In this document: piece by piece, positions 26,480-36,305 of the stretch
How positions within the stretch are numbered: position 1 is the first letter of the stretch
Layout of the letters: each line of letters opens with the position of its first letter
Assembly: GCA_963739985.1 (NCBI GenBank)
Contig: CAVUCE010000021.1
Span: 124,001 to 188,000, forward strand
Reading direction: 5' to 3'
Source: CAVUCE01 sp963739985
GTDB taxonomy: Bacteria > Bacteroidota > Ignavibacteria > Ignavibacteriales > Ignavibacteriaceae
Length of the DNA stretch: 64,000 bases
Notes under the pieces: generated by a model
The model's database searches: none
Told to the model about the DNA's origin: nothing
The model's input: only the letters and a program-made list of their open reading frames with translations
Position numbers and translations under genes: made by a program

Positions 26480-26704
26480 CTATACCTTTTTATAATAATA
26501 GCTGTAATTCATATCGGTTTTAATATTTCGGTATAAATCTTCTGCTTCTTCATAATTTTTAAACTCAAAAATCTTTTTGCGAAGAGCAAAACCCAATATA
26601 GATTTTTTATGAATCACTAAATACTTTTCCCCGTCTTTCTTTAGTTTTACAGTACCATTTTTTATACGCGCAGCATGCAACGTTTCAATTAAGCCCTCGC
26701 CCAT
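26480..26704 (-). CDS. Small hypothetical protein
   Basis: A 74-residue protein (MGEGLIETLHAARIKNGTVKL...) with a two-strand, helix-like pattern (EKYLVIHKKS, FEFKNYEEAEDLYRNI). No membrane segment and no recognised family. It is read toward the ECF operon. The start is preceded on the minus strand by CGGAGAGAGAGC, an acceptable ribosome site. I accept it with moderate trust. Confidence 0.5.
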   Translation of the reverse strand: MGEGLIETLHAARIKNGTVKLKKDGEKYLVIHKKSILGFALRKKIFEFKNYEEAEDLYRNIKTDMNYSYYYKKV

Positions 26705-27184
26705 TTTGTGCTCTCTCTCCGAAAGGTGATAAAATCCTAGTTAGAAATTATAATCCGCAAATAGAATAATTTTTGTAAAAAACATACCCGGTCTTTTGAA
26801 ACGGGATAGTAATAAGATGTGCTGTGGTAACGAGTAATCTAATTTAAAGTTTATATAAAAGCAATAATTGCAACAGTAATTAGTTGTTTAACGCATATTT
26901 AATATTGGGTAAGCTTATAAAAATGAAAAATAATATTAACAGTTGTGCTAAATATAATTGCGAAATATTCGATAATTATATAACATTATAAATAAACGCT
27001 CTTGTTTTTACAAAATACATTCTGCTACCAAATAACTTAACACTAATTAATCTTAAGTTGGTGGAAGTACTGATTTAATCCGAAAAATATACCAGGGGTC
27101 TTCTTAAAGATATTTTCTGTTTCTCCAGTTATCCTATATATAATTCAAAGTCTTGTGGTTTAAGTACATACTTAATCTTGTTTT
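26705..27184. other. Intergenic region ahead of the sensor kinase
   Basis: About 480 AT-rich bases between divergent genes. It should contain the promoter of the signalling cassette, but I see no repeat, RNA gene or convincing short ORF, and no confident promoter match. Confidence 0.4.
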
Positions 27185-30157
27185 ATGATAAAATTTATTA
27201 AAAATTTTTGGCGTTCTTCAGAGCTTTCCATAGCAAAAAGGACAGTTATAATCTTTCTTTTTGCATGCTTATTGTGGCTCTTCTTATCAGAATTTATTGC
27301 TACTCAAATTGAAATACCTCAACTGCACCGTTTCGGTGTAAGGATATTAACCAATACTACGTTTTTTATCATAATATCGATCGTACTTTTTAAGTTATTA
27401 AAAAATGGAATTTCCACACTAAAAGAAGAACATCAAAAGACTGAAGAAAGCAAAAAGTTATATAAACTTATTGCTGATAATACAGCTGATGTAATTTGGC
27501 GGTATGATCTTATAAATGAAAAATTTGAATTTGTAAGTCCTTCGATTAAAAAATTACGGGGATTTACTCAGGAAGAAATATTAAAAATCAGTTTTAAAGA
27601 TGCGTTAACAAAAGATTCTTACAACGAAATCCTGCCAATTCTGAATGAAAAAAAACGACTTTATGAAGAAGGTGAATCATCTGCCAGAGTTAATCGAAAT
27701 GAAATTAAACAGCCGCACAAAAATGGCCGTATTATAGACGTTGAAGTTGTAACTACATTTATTAAAAATGAAGAGGGAAAAGTTACATCTCTCTTGGGAG
27801 TATCCAGAGACATTACCGAGAGATTTAAAACAGAATCTGCTTTAAAAGAAAGTGAGCAGAGATTTAGAGCATTGTTTGAGAAACACGATGCAGTGATGCT
27901 TCTGGTTGATCCTGATTCCGGTAAAATCTTAAAAGCAAATAATGCGGCTGTTCAATTTTATGGTTATGATCAAGTTGAATTATTGTGGATGAATATTAAA
28001 GACATTAATATATTATCGGAAGATGATATTAAAATCAGGCGTAACAACGCCATTCATGAAATAGAAAATAAATTTGTAGCTCCTCATCGTCTTGCAAATG
28101 GAGCAATTCGAACTGTTGAAGTACACTCTTCTCCTATAAAAATGCGTGGCAAAAATATATTATTTTCAATCATTTTTGATATTAGTGAACAAGAAAAAAT
28201 TAGGAAAGCTTTAGAAGAAAGAGAATCATTACTTTCCGAATCCCAGAGAGTTGCACAAATTGGTACTTACAATTTAAACATCGAAGATAATACCTGGACT
28301 TGCACTGAAGTGATGAGCTCCATTTTAGGAATACCTGCGAACCATATTAAAAATTTTGAATCCTGGCTCGAACTTGTGCATCCGGATGAACGAGAAGAAA
28401 TGTTAAATTATTTTACAAATGAGGTAATCGGCAAGAAAAAGAATTTTGATAAAGAATATAGAATTGTTAGAAAATCTGATAATGATATAAGGTGGGTTTA
28501 CGGCAAAGGGAAATTAACATTTACTGGTGATGGAAATCCTCAATTTATGTTTGGTACAATTTACGATATCACTGATAGAAAAAATGCCGAAAAAATATTA
28601 AAAGAAAATGAAGAAAAATATAGAACAATAGTTCAGACAGCGTTAGATGGTTTTTTTATAATCAATCAATCTGCTAAAATCATAGAAGCAAATGATACCT
28701 ATTGCAAAATGTCCGGATATTCTCATGATGAATTACTTAATATGCGGATAAGTGATTTAGAGGCTTCGGAAAATACAACTCAAACATTACAGCGAATCGA
28801 TGAAATAATTACAAATGGTTTCGCGAGATTTGAAACTACTCATCGAGCGAAAGACGGTAATATTATTTGGGTGGAGGTTAGTGCAAGATTTAATGAAGGC
28901 TTCATTTATACATTTATAAGCAACAGAACCGAAGCTAAAAAGAACGAAGAGAAAATTCTACAGCTTTCCTCCGCAGTAGAGCAAAGTCCTGTCTCAATAA
29001 TTCTGACTAACTCACAAGGCAATATTGAATATGTAAATCCTAAATTTACTTCGGTTACTGGATACTCTAGAGACCAAGTTATTGGGCAGAATCCGCGAAT
29101 ATTAAAGTCGGGTTTTATGAGTAAAGGAATTTATAAAGAATTATGGGATTCAATAATTGGTGGAAAAAACTGGTCCGGAATTTTTCAGAATAAAACAAAA
29201 GATGGCAGATTAATTTGGGAATCCGCAATTATAAGTCCGATAAGAAATTCAGAAGGCAAAATAACTCACTTTTTGGCTATTAAGGAAGACATTACCAAAA
29301 AGGTTCAGGCAGAAGACGAATTGAAAGTTTATCGTAAACACCTTGAAGAGCTGGTAAAAATTAGAACTCTGGAACTTAATAGAATAAATAATAAGCTTGA
29401 ACAAGAATTAGAAAAGGAAAAAGAATATGAGATGATGCTTAGTCAATCTTTAAACAAAGAAAAGGATTTAAATGAACTAAAAAGTAGATTTATATCAACC
29501 GCATCTCATGAATTCAGAACACCGCTTACTTCAATTTTATCTTCTACGGAATTAATCGAAAGATACGGTAAGAAATGGAGCCAGGAAAAAGTAATCGAAC
29601 ATATATCGAGGATAAAGTCTTCAGTGGATTATGTAACAAGACTTCTTGATGATGTGCTGACTATCAGTAGAACCGAATCCGGTAAAATTATTTTCAAACC
29701 TCAAAAGACAGATTTGCAAAAACTTTGTAAAGAAATTATAGAGGAAATTAAAAACAACAGTAAAGGTCATGATATATATTTTAATTATCTTATAGAAGCT
29801 AAATCGTACTTTATTGATCCCAATCTAATTCGATTTATTATTACGAATTTAGTATCAAACTCGGTCAAGTATTCACCGGCAGGTTCATCTGTAAATTTGG
29901 AGCTGAATAATGAAAATGATAATATAAAAATAATTGTAAAAGATGAAGGAGTTGGAATACCGGATTTTGATAAAAAAAACCTATTTGAACCATTTCATCG
30001 AGGAAGTAATATTGGCGAGATTCAAGGAACCGGCCTGGGTTTATCTATTGTAAAAAAATCAGTTGAATTGCATGATGGTGAAATAAATTTTATTTCAAAA
30101 GAAGGTAAAGGCACAACTTTTACTGTTAAAATTCCCCAAAAGGTGAATCATGAATAA
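27185..30157 (+). CDS. Membrane histidine kinase with five PAS domains
   Basis: A 990-residue sensor kinase. Two membrane helices lie within residues 1-80 (TVIIFLFACLLWLFLSEFI and TNTTFFIIISIVLFKLL). Five PAS/PAC units follow to about residue 720 (e.g. LIADNTADVIWRYD, RFRALFEKHDAVMLLVD, TALDGFFIINQSAKI, EQSPVSIILTNSQGN), then a coiled coil. The HisKA domain has His775 in ASHEFRTPLTSI. The HATPase domain ends with DEGVGIPDFDKKNLFEPFHR and GTGLGLSIVKK. All kinase boxes are intact. Its last 8 bases overlap the response-regulator gene, which is the likely partner. The ligand is unknown; multiple PAS domains suggest redox or small-molecule sensing. Confidence 0.95.
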   Translation: MIKFIKNFWRSSELSIAKRTVIIFLFACLLWLFLSEFIATQIEIPQLHRFGVRILTNTTFFIIISIVLFKLLKNGISTLKEEHQKTEESKKLYKLIADNTADVIWRYDLINEKFEFVSPSIKKLRGFTQEEILKISFKDALTKDSYNEILPILNEKKRLYEEGESSARVNRNEIKQPHKNGRIIDVEVVTTFIKNEEGKVTSLLGVSRDITERFKTESALKESEQRFRALFEKHDAVMLLVDPDSGKILKANNAAVQFYGYDQVELLWMNIKDINILSEDDIKIRRNNAIHEIENKFVAPHRLANGAIRTVEVHSSPIKMRGKNILFSIIFDISEQEKIRKALEERESLLSESQRVAQIGTYNLNIEDNTWTCTEVMSSILGIPANHIKNFESWLELVHPDEREEMLNYFTNEVIGKKKNFDKEYRIVRKSDNDIRWVYGKGKLTFTGDGNPQFMFGTIYDITDRKNAEKILKENEEKYRTIVQTALDGFFIINQSAKIIEANDTYCKMSGYSHDELLNMRISDLEASENTTQTLQRIDEIITNGFARFETTHRAKDGNIIWVEVSARFNEGFIYTFISNRTEAKKNEEKILQLSSAVEQSPVSIILTNSQGNIEYVNPKFTSVTGYSRDQVIGQNPRILKSGFMSKGIYKELWDSIIGGKNWSGIFQNKTKDGRLIWESAIISPIRNSEGKITHFLAIKEDITKKVQAEDELKVYRKHLEELVKIRTLELNRINNKLEQELEKEKEYEMMLSQSLNKEKDLNELKSRFISTASHEFRTPLTSILSSTELIERYGKKWSQEKVIEHISRIKSSVDYVTRLLDDVLTISRTESGKIIFKPQKTDLQKLCKEIIEEIKNNSKGHDIYFNYLIEAKSYFIDPNLIRFIITNLVSNSVKYSPAGSSVNLELNNENDNIKIIVKDEGVGIPDFDKKNLFEPFHRGSNIGEIQGTGLGLSIVKKSVELHDGEINFISKEGKGTTFTVKIPQKVNHE

Positions 30158-30911
30158 TGAAACAATTCTGGTAATTGAAGATGAAAAACCTGTTAGAGAG
30201 AATATTGCTACACTATTAGAAGAAGAGGGATATAAAGTATTTGCAGTTCCATCAGGCAAGGAAGGCATTACAAAAGCTTTAGAGATTATACCCGATTTAA
30301 TACTTTGTGATATAATGATGAAGCTTGTCGATGGTTATAATGTTCTCAAGACTTTATCTCAAAACAACTCAACTAGAACAATTCCATTTTTATTCTTAAC
30401 TGCAAAAGTTGAACGGGAAGATATTAGGCTTGGGATGGAATTGGGCGCTGATGATTATTTATTCAAACCTTTTAGGGCGGAAGAACTTTTAAATGCAATA
30501 AAAGTTAGATTAAACAAAAGAAACATATTAACTGCAAACCTGAATAAAACAAAAGAGGCGGGACTTGATAAATATTCGATTGAAGATAAAATTTTTATGG
30601 ATGTAAAAGATAAGCCCGGTTTTATAGCTGTTAAAGACATAAAATATATAACTGCAGAAAATCAATATACTCTATTAAAATTAACAAACGATCGATCGTT
30701 TTTAATACGAAGAACTATAAAGAGTTGGGAGGATTCTTTGCCGCCTCAATATTTCTTGCGTATTCATCGATCAACCATAATTAATATTAACTTTATTGCA
30801 AAAATGGAAAAATGGCACAACTCATCTTTTTTAATTTATCTTAACAATGTTGCTGAACCATTTTTTATCAGTAAAAAATATTCTGCTGCAATTAGAAAAT
30901 CAAAAATCTAA
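30150..30911 (+). CDS. Response regulator with LytTR DNA-binding domain
   Basis: A 253-residue two-component regulator. The receiver domain has the acidic pair in VIEDEKPV, the phospho-acceptor Asp in LILCDIMMKLVDG (about residue 53), the Thr in FLTAKVE and the Lys in LFKPFRAEEL. The C-terminal ~100 residues are a LytTR domain (IKYITAENQYTLLKLTNDRSFLIRRTIKSW and FLRIHRSTIININFI), which binds DNA. The gene overlaps the kinase gene by 8 bases, indicating a cognate pair. Confidence 0.93.
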   Translation: MNNETILVIEDEKPVRENIATLLEEEGYKVFAVPSGKEGITKALEIIPDLILCDIMMKLVDGYNVLKTLSQNNSTRTIPFLFLTAKVEREDIRLGMELGADDYLFKPFRAEELLNAIKVRLNKRNILTANLNKTKEAGLDKYSIEDKIFMDVKDKPGFIAVKDIKYITAENQYTLLKLTNDRSFLIRRTIKSWEDSLPPQYFLRIHRSTIININFIAKMEKWHNSSFLIYLNNVAEPFFISKKYSAAIRKSKI

Positions 30912-31082
30912 TTTAGAATATGAACTCAATTAAAACCCGTTTTATGTAAGCAGCTCATTTATTTTTACACCGGTATTAGGAAATTCACTCCAAAATATTC
31001 CCACTCGCAACATTTCATTACACTTTCTTATTAACTAATCCGATAATAACATAGTAAAAGATTTTATTTTTTTGAGAGGATA

Positions 31083-32165
31083 TTGAATAAAATATTAGTT
31101 GTTGAAGATGAACGAGATGTTCGCTTAAACATTAAAGAACTTTTGGAAGCCGAAGATTTTGAAGTAGAGCTTGCGGAGGATGGAAATGAAGGTTTCAAAC
31201 AGGCTAACGAGTGTAACCCCGATTTAATAGTTTGTGATATTTTTATGCCCGGCATGGATGGAATGGAGTTATTAAAACTTCTACAAAAAGATAAAAATAC
31301 TGCTTCAATTCCATTCATATTTTTAACGGCAAAAGCTGAGATGAATGATTTAAGAGAAGGTATGTCTTTAGGAGCCGATGATTATTTAACTAAGCCTTTT
31401 CGCGCAAATGATTTGTTAAATGCAATAAACGCTAGGCTTACAAAAAAAGAAAATTATACCGCAATTGTTGATGAATTAAGAAATACTCTTATTAGGAAAT
31501 TTCCTCATGAGTTGAGAACTCCGTTAGTTGGAATTTTAGGTTTCTCGGAAATTGCACAAAATAATATAGATACTTTAACACCTGATGAGATAAGCAAAGT
31601 TATTTCCGGGATCTATAAATCAGGCAAAAGACTTCATAGGAGAATTGAAAAGTTTATAAAGTATGCTGAGCTTTTATCAATTGATAAGAATGAGATTGTA
31701 AGGGGCAAAAAGCAATTCCGGTTAGAGAGCTACATAATTAATTCTTATGCTTTGGTGTATTCAAAAGAATTCAAAAGAGAGAAAGATATTAAAATAAAAG
31801 TAGAAGATGCTTCTGTCCAGATTGTTGAAGCTTACTTTTTGCTAATTCTAAAAGAATTAATAGAAAATGCATTAAGGTATTCTGAAAAGGGAACCGAAAT
31901 TTTAATAGAGGGAGCAAAGCAGGGGAAATTTTATAATTTATCAATAAAAGATAATGGGCGGGGAATGCCTAAAAATTCAATATTTCAAATAGGAGTATTT
32001 AGCAAGTTTGGTGAAAACAAAGACTCGGAAGAAGGAATCGGGCTTGGTTTAGCTATTGTTAAGAAAGTTTTAGAGCTATTTAATGGTTACATAGAAATTA
32101 AAAGTGAAGAAAATAAAAATACTGAGATAAAAATATCTATCCCTTTATTAGAAACAGAAAAATGA
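31083..32165 (+). CDS. Receiver-histidine kinase fusion protein
   Basis: A 360-residue cytoplasmic protein. An N-terminal receiver (VVEDERDVRLN, Asp in LIVCDIFMPGMDGM, LTKPFRANDLL) closely resembles the receiver of the gene before it. It is followed by a HisKA-like helix (KFPHELRTPLVGILGFSEIA) and a HATPase domain (IENALRYSEKG, DNGRGMP, GIGLGLAIVKKV). The start is TTG 31083, because the receiver begins there and GAGAGGA lies just upstream. Such fusions act as phosphorelay nodes. It precedes the chemoreceptor gene by 12 bases. Confidence 0.9.
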   Translation: MNKILVVEDERDVRLNIKELLEAEDFEVELAEDGNEGFKQANECNPDLIVCDIFMPGMDGMELLKLLQKDKNTASIPFIFLTAKAEMNDLREGMSLGADDYLTKPFRANDLLNAINARLTKKENYTAIVDELRNTLIRKFPHELRTPLVGILGFSEIAQNNIDTLTPDEISKVISGIYKSGKRLHRRIEKFIKYAELLSIDKNEIVRGKKQFRLESYIINSYALVYSKEFKREKDIKIKVEDASVQIVEAYFLLILKELIENALRYSEKGTEILIEGAKQGKFYNLSIKDNGRGMPKNSIFQIGVFSKFGENKDSEEGIGLGLAIVKKVLELFNGYIEIKSEENKNTEIKISIPLLETEK

Positions 32166-32177
32166 AAAGAGAAAAAA

Positions 32178-34283
32178 ATGATTAATAATTTAAAAATCGG
32201 TTACCGCTTAACTATAGGTTTTGCTATTGCACTTATCGGTTTGATTGTTTTCGGATTGGTTTCGCTAAATAGGCTTTCATCGCTTGATGAAGGCACCCAG
32301 ACATTGGTCAATGACAGGTTCCCTAAAACGGTTTGGGCAAACGATATTGTCGGTGCTGTAAATGAATCTGCTAGAGTTGTACGTAATTATATCTTAATTG
32401 AAGATGATGCAAAAGAAGCTAAAGAAAGATTAAGAATTACTGCCGCCGGAAAAATAGTTGATGCCAGAATAGATTCATTAAAGAGAACAATGAAAAGTGA
32501 TACAGGGATAAGTATACTGAACAAGATGACTAATATCCGTGACAATGAATATACTCCGGCGAGAGACAGACTTATTGGCTTAATAGATAAGCACGATATG
32601 ATAAATGCTAAAGCAGTTTTATTCGGGGAATTTCGTACTGCTCAGAATAATTATTTTGGTGTAATAAGAGAACTAATATCTTACCAAAACAAGCTGGTTA
32701 GAGATGATGGAATTGCCGCGGATGATACATTTCATAGCGCTAAAACTTTAATGATAATAATAGGAATTTTAGTCTTCGTGTTTGTTTTAGTCCTTTCAAT
32801 ATACATAACTAAAAGTATTGTGAAACCTGTAAAAACAGTAGCAGAAAGAGTTGCCCAGCTTCAATCCGTATGTATTACCAATCTTGGTAATGGTCTTACC
32901 GATATGGCTAAAGGCGATTTAAATACTAAAGTTGAGAAAGCTACGCAGCAACTTCATTTTACAATAAAAGATGAAATTGGTGATATGGCAAGAATAGTTG
33001 ATAAAATGATTGTTCAAGCGCAGGGCGGAATTGATGCATATGAGGAGGTAAGAGATAGAATTAGAAATCTGGCGGAAGAAATAAATAGGCTAATCGTAGA
33101 CTCAAAAAATGGACTGCTTGATAATAGAGGCGATATTAAAAAATTTGAAGGTGTTTATAAAGAATTAATTAGTGGATTAAATGATATGCTCGACGCTATT
33201 ATCTTGCCTATACAAGATGGTGCAAGAGTTCTTGAGATTATGTCAACAGGTGATTTTACTCCAAGAGTTGTTGCGGATTATAAGGGTCAGCATAGAATGA
33301 TTAAAAACAGTATTAACAATCTTGGTGATTCTGTTGGTTCTATTCTACAAGAGGTTAATGATGCTGTACAAGCAACTGCAAGTGCAAGCAATCAAATTTC
33401 ATCTAGCACGGAAGAGTTAGCCGCCGGGGCGCAGGAACAGAGTGCGCAAGCAAATGAAGTTGCCGGTGCAGTTAATCAAATGACGGTTTCTATTTTACAA
33501 ACTACAAAACATTCGGGAACAGCCTCGGGTAGTGCTAAGAAAGCTGGAGAAATTGCTAAAGAAGGTGGTAAAGTTGTTCAAGCTACAGTTGACGGAATGA
33601 AAAGAATTGCTGAAGTTGTAACACATTCTGCAGATGCTGTACGTGAACTAGGAAAAGAAAGTGATCAAATCGGCGAAATAGTTCAAGTAATTGATGATAT
33701 TGCAGATCAAACAAACTTACTCGCTCTGAATGCTGCAATTGAAGCAGCTAGAGCAGGAGAACAAGGAAGAGGATTTGCTGTTGTGGCTGATGAAGTTAGA
33801 AAATTGGCTGAACGAACTACTAAAGCAACTAAAGAAATTGCGGCAATGATAAAGCAAATTCAAAAAGATACAAATCAAGTTGTAGTGTCTATGAATGAAG
33901 GAACTTCTGAAGTTAAAGCCGGAAGAGAAATGGCGGAAAAAGCCGGGCAGTCGCTTCATCTAATAATAGAGTCATCTACAGAAGTTGTTGATGTAGCGGC
34001 ACAAGTTGCAGCAGCTAGCGAAGAACAATCGGCTGCATCCGAACAAATAAGTAGAAACATTGAATCTATAACAAGCGTTACATCAGAGAGTGCTGCCGGA
34101 ACTCAACAAATAGCTAGAGCCGCTGAGGACTTAAACAGATTAACTCTTCATTTGCAAGAGTTGATATCAAAATTTAAAATTGCAAAAAATTCGATGCGAG
34201 AATCAAGATCTTCAAATGATACAGATGGTAATCTATCGGTTAGATCCAACGGGGTTTTAATTTCCGATGATTGGGGATCATAG
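32178..34283 (+). CDS. Methyl-accepting chemotaxis protein
   Basis: A 701-residue receptor. It has an N-terminal membrane helix (LTIGFAIALIGLIVFGLVSL) and a periplasmic four-helix-bundle sensor (to about residue 185). A second helix (LMIIIGILVFVFVLVLSIYI), a HAMP domain and a long helical linker follow. The signalling hairpin tip is QTNLLALNAAIEAARAGEQGRGFAVVADEVRKLAERT. No CheB/CheR pentapeptide is seen at the C-terminus (ISDDWGS). It is in one transcript with the receiver-kinase gene, but no cheA/cheW gene lies in the window, so the output partner may be that fusion kinase. Confidence 0.95.
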   Translation: MINNLKIGYRLTIGFAIALIGLIVFGLVSLNRLSSLDEGTQTLVNDRFPKTVWANDIVGAVNESARVVRNYILIEDDAKEAKERLRITAAGKIVDARIDSLKRTMKSDTGISILNKMTNIRDNEYTPARDRLIGLIDKHDMINAKAVLFGEFRTAQNNYFGVIRELISYQNKLVRDDGIAADDTFHSAKTLMIIIGILVFVFVLVLSIYITKSIVKPVKTVAERVAQLQSVCITNLGNGLTDMAKGDLNTKVEKATQQLHFTIKDEIGDMARIVDKMIVQAQGGIDAYEEVRDRIRNLAEEINRLIVDSKNGLLDNRGDIKKFEGVYKELISGLNDMLDAIILPIQDGARVLEIMSTGDFTPRVVADYKGQHRMIKNSINNLGDSVGSILQEVNDAVQATASASNQISSSTEELAAGAQEQSAQANEVAGAVNQMTVSILQTTKHSGTASGSAKKAGEIAKEGGKVVQATVDGMKRIAEVVTHSADAVRELGKESDQIGEIVQVIDDIADQTNLLALNAAIEAARAGEQGRGFAVVADEVRKLAERTTKATKEIAAMIKQIQKDTNQVVVSMNEGTSEVKAGREMAEKAGQSLHLIIESSTEVVDVAAQVAAASEEQSAASEQISRNIESITSVTSESAAGTQQIARAAEDLNRLTLHLQELISKFKIAKNSMRESRSSNDTDGNLSVRSNGVLISDDWGS

Positions 34284-34313
34284 ATTCTTTTACTAATTTC
34301 ATGTAAAACTCCC

Positions 34314-34349
34314 AAGGCGCGAACTATCCCTCGGTTCGTGCCTTTTTTT
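34314..34349 (+). terminator. Rho-independent terminator after the chemoreceptor gene
   Basis: AAGGCGCGAAC pairs with GTTCGTGCCTT around a TATCCCTCG loop and is followed by a run of seven T. Confidence 0.85.
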
Positions 34350-34424
34350 ATTAATAGAAGTAAAAACACTTACCCCCATTGAATAATTTTGTAAATTAAG
34401 TTTAGTATTATATAAGGTTGGTTT

Positions 34425-35156
34425 TTGGAAAAAGTTTTTAAATATATAGGCAAAAAAGCCGGTCAAACATTAAGAAAAGGAAGATGGTTTTATAAATCTG
34501 TTGCAGGCACAGAAGCAGAGGCGGTTGAAGCTGAAAATGTAGTAGGAAAAGAATTGGCTTCAAAATTACTTCAGCAGATTCAACTCGATTCAAATGAGGA
34601 CACAAATTTAATTTTATCTGAAATCGGGAAAAATCTTGTTTCAAAATTAAATGATGAGCTGCATACTTTTGTTTTTAAAAGCGTTGTATCATCAGATGTA
34701 AATGCATTTGCTCTTCCCGGCGGCTACATCTTTACTACAAAATCAATTTTAGAGTTGTGTAATTATGATAAAGATGAAATTGCATTTATACTTGGTCATG
34801 AAATTGCACATGTAGTGAAATGGCATATATTTAATAGAACACTCACAAATTCATCTCTCAACTTACTTTCAGTATTAACTAAGCCAACCGGATTTAGTTC
34901 GGGTGTTGCCGTAAGAACGATTAATAATCTATTACAAAATGGTTATTCCAGAACTCAAGAGTTAGAAGCTGATTCGTTTGGCTCTCTGCTAATGTATGCT
35001 GCCGGCTATGATCCGAAAGCATCTATTTCGGTATTGCACCGACTTGCGGGCGTCTCCGGTAAAAATGAGCCTGTATTTAATTATTTCTCATCTCACCCGC
35101 TGGCAATTGAAAGAGTTGAGAATATTAAAACTTCGATGAAGAAATATCTTACATAA
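34425..35156 (+). CDS. M48-family zinc metalloprotease
   Basis: A 243-residue peptidase related to the HtpX/Oma1/BepA group. The zinc motif HExxH is HEIAH (residues 125-129) in LGHEIAHVVKWH. The third ligand Glu lies in RTQELEADSFGSLLM. It also has the VNAFALPGGYIFTT segment typical of M48 (NAFALPGG). No clear signal peptide or membrane helix is seen, so it is likely cytoplasmic or loosely membrane-bound. The start is TTG 34425 with upstream AAGG. It has its own promoter region behind the terminator. Confidence 0.92.
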   Translation: MEKVFKYIGKKAGQTLRKGRWFYKSVAGTEAEAVEAENVVGKELASKLLQQIQLDSNEDTNLILSEIGKNLVSKLNDELHTFVFKSVVSSDVNAFALPGGYIFTTKSILELCNYDKDEIAFILGHEIAHVVKWHIFNRTLTNSSLNLLSVLTKPTGFSSGVAVRTINNLLQNGYSRTQELEADSFGSLLMYAAGYDPKASISVLHRLAGVSGKNEPVFNYFSSHPLAIERVENIKTSMKKYLT

Positions 35157-35274
35157 TTTGTGATCTTGTATAAAGACTTTCTGCTTTTCAAAAAAACTCT
35201 CGCTCAATTCCTAAAAATATTTCAAATTGATTTCCGGCTTTTAAAATTTACCAACTAACTATTTATCTATTATT

Positions 35275-35475
35275 ATGTCAATCTCTAATATTGTGGTTAA
35301 GCGGATTGTAATTTTGATATGGTTCTTCTGGTCTGCTCTTGTTACGCTAAGCAATCTTTTGGGTGTATTCAGAAATTTTCGAATTATTCCCGATTCATTT
35401 AAGTTTGTCTCCGGAAATTTAGGTTATATAACATCAGCAACATCAGTATATGGTTCATTTATTGCCGGAAGATGA
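35275..35475 (+). CDS. Short membrane protein, probably truncated
   Basis: A 66-residue protein with one membrane helix (IVILIWFFWSALVTLSNLLGVF) followed by FKFVSGNLGYITSATSVYG. This reminds me of the N-terminal third of a ~150-residue, four-helix membrane protein family (SGNY..xxTSxYG). The remaining helices are missing, because the stop codon abuts the stop codon of the convergent DedA gene. It may be a deletion remnant rather than a functional gene. No ribosome site is obvious before the ATG. Confidence 0.45.
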   Translation: MSISNIVVKRIVILIWFFWSALVTLSNLLGVFRNFRIIPDSFKFVSGNLGYITSATSVYGSFIAGR

Positions 35476-36078
35476 TTAATCTTCGACTGTTCCGTTTTTC
35501 CTTTTTTTTCTAATATAAAAAAATAAAAAAAGTAATAACATCAGAACAATTGAAAATAAAATTAAATGTTTATCAACTTGGTGTAGAATAATTTTCCACT
35601 TCGGACCGAAGAAATATCCTATTAAAATAAATGTAGAAGTCCACATAAAAGCACCCGTATATCCGAACACCGCAAATTCCCAGAGCTGTAATTCCGAAGT
35701 TCCTGCTAAAATAGCAACAACGTGCCGAACTCCCGGAATAAAATATCCGATTAACAAAGCCCATCTTCCGGTTCTTTCAAACCAGTTATGCGCTTTATCC
35801 AAACGTTTTTCTGTTATATGAACAAAATGGCCGTATTTTACTAATACATGATGTCCAAATGTGCTTCCAATTGCATAACTAATAGATATACCTGTTACGC
35901 TTCCAAGAAATGCGGAAAAGAATGTGGGAAGTATATGAAGTTGTCCGGTATATACTAAATAGCCGGAAAGCGTTAATATTGTTTCATCCGGAATTGGTAT
36001 ACCAACGATCCCTAAAACCAATAGTGAAAAGATCCCCAAATAACCATAATGACTAATCCAAAATTGTATCGATTCCAT
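35476..36078 (-). CDS. DedA/SNARE-associated family membrane protein
   Basis: A 200-residue polytopic membrane protein of the DedA family (PF09335), associated with lipid carrier (undecaprenyl phosphate) flipping and proton-gradient homeostasis. Family features are GYLGIFSLLVLGIVGIPIPDE, GSVTGISISYAIGSTFG and the FERTGRWALLIGYFIPGVRHVVAILAG block with conserved arginines. Five to six hydrophobic segments, with a basic C-terminus (YIRKKRKN). Confidence 0.92.
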   Translation of the reverse strand: MESIQFWISHYGYLGIFSLLVLGIVGIPIPDETILTLSGYLVYTGQLHILPTFFSAFLGSVTGISISYAIGSTFGHHVLVKYGHFVHITEKRLDKAHNWFERTGRWALLIGYFIPGVRHVVAILAGTSELQLWEFAVFGYTGAFMWTSTFILIGYFFGPKWKIILHQVDKHLILFSIVLMLLLFLFFYIRKKRKNGTVED

Positions 36079-36305
36079 TTGTAAATAAACTTACCGGATA
36101 ATTAAAATTTTAAGCTAGATACAAATATACTCTGTTCTGAATGATTAATGAAATTGTAATTTTTTTTGGGGATAGATAAATTTTTATCTGCTTAAATTAA
36201 AACGAATTATTTTTGTCCCTAAATTTATCTCTCGGAGTTTACCTTCGTCTTTTCTATATTATGGCGTAAAATATTACTAATTTTAATACCTATTACGGGG
36301 AAGAT

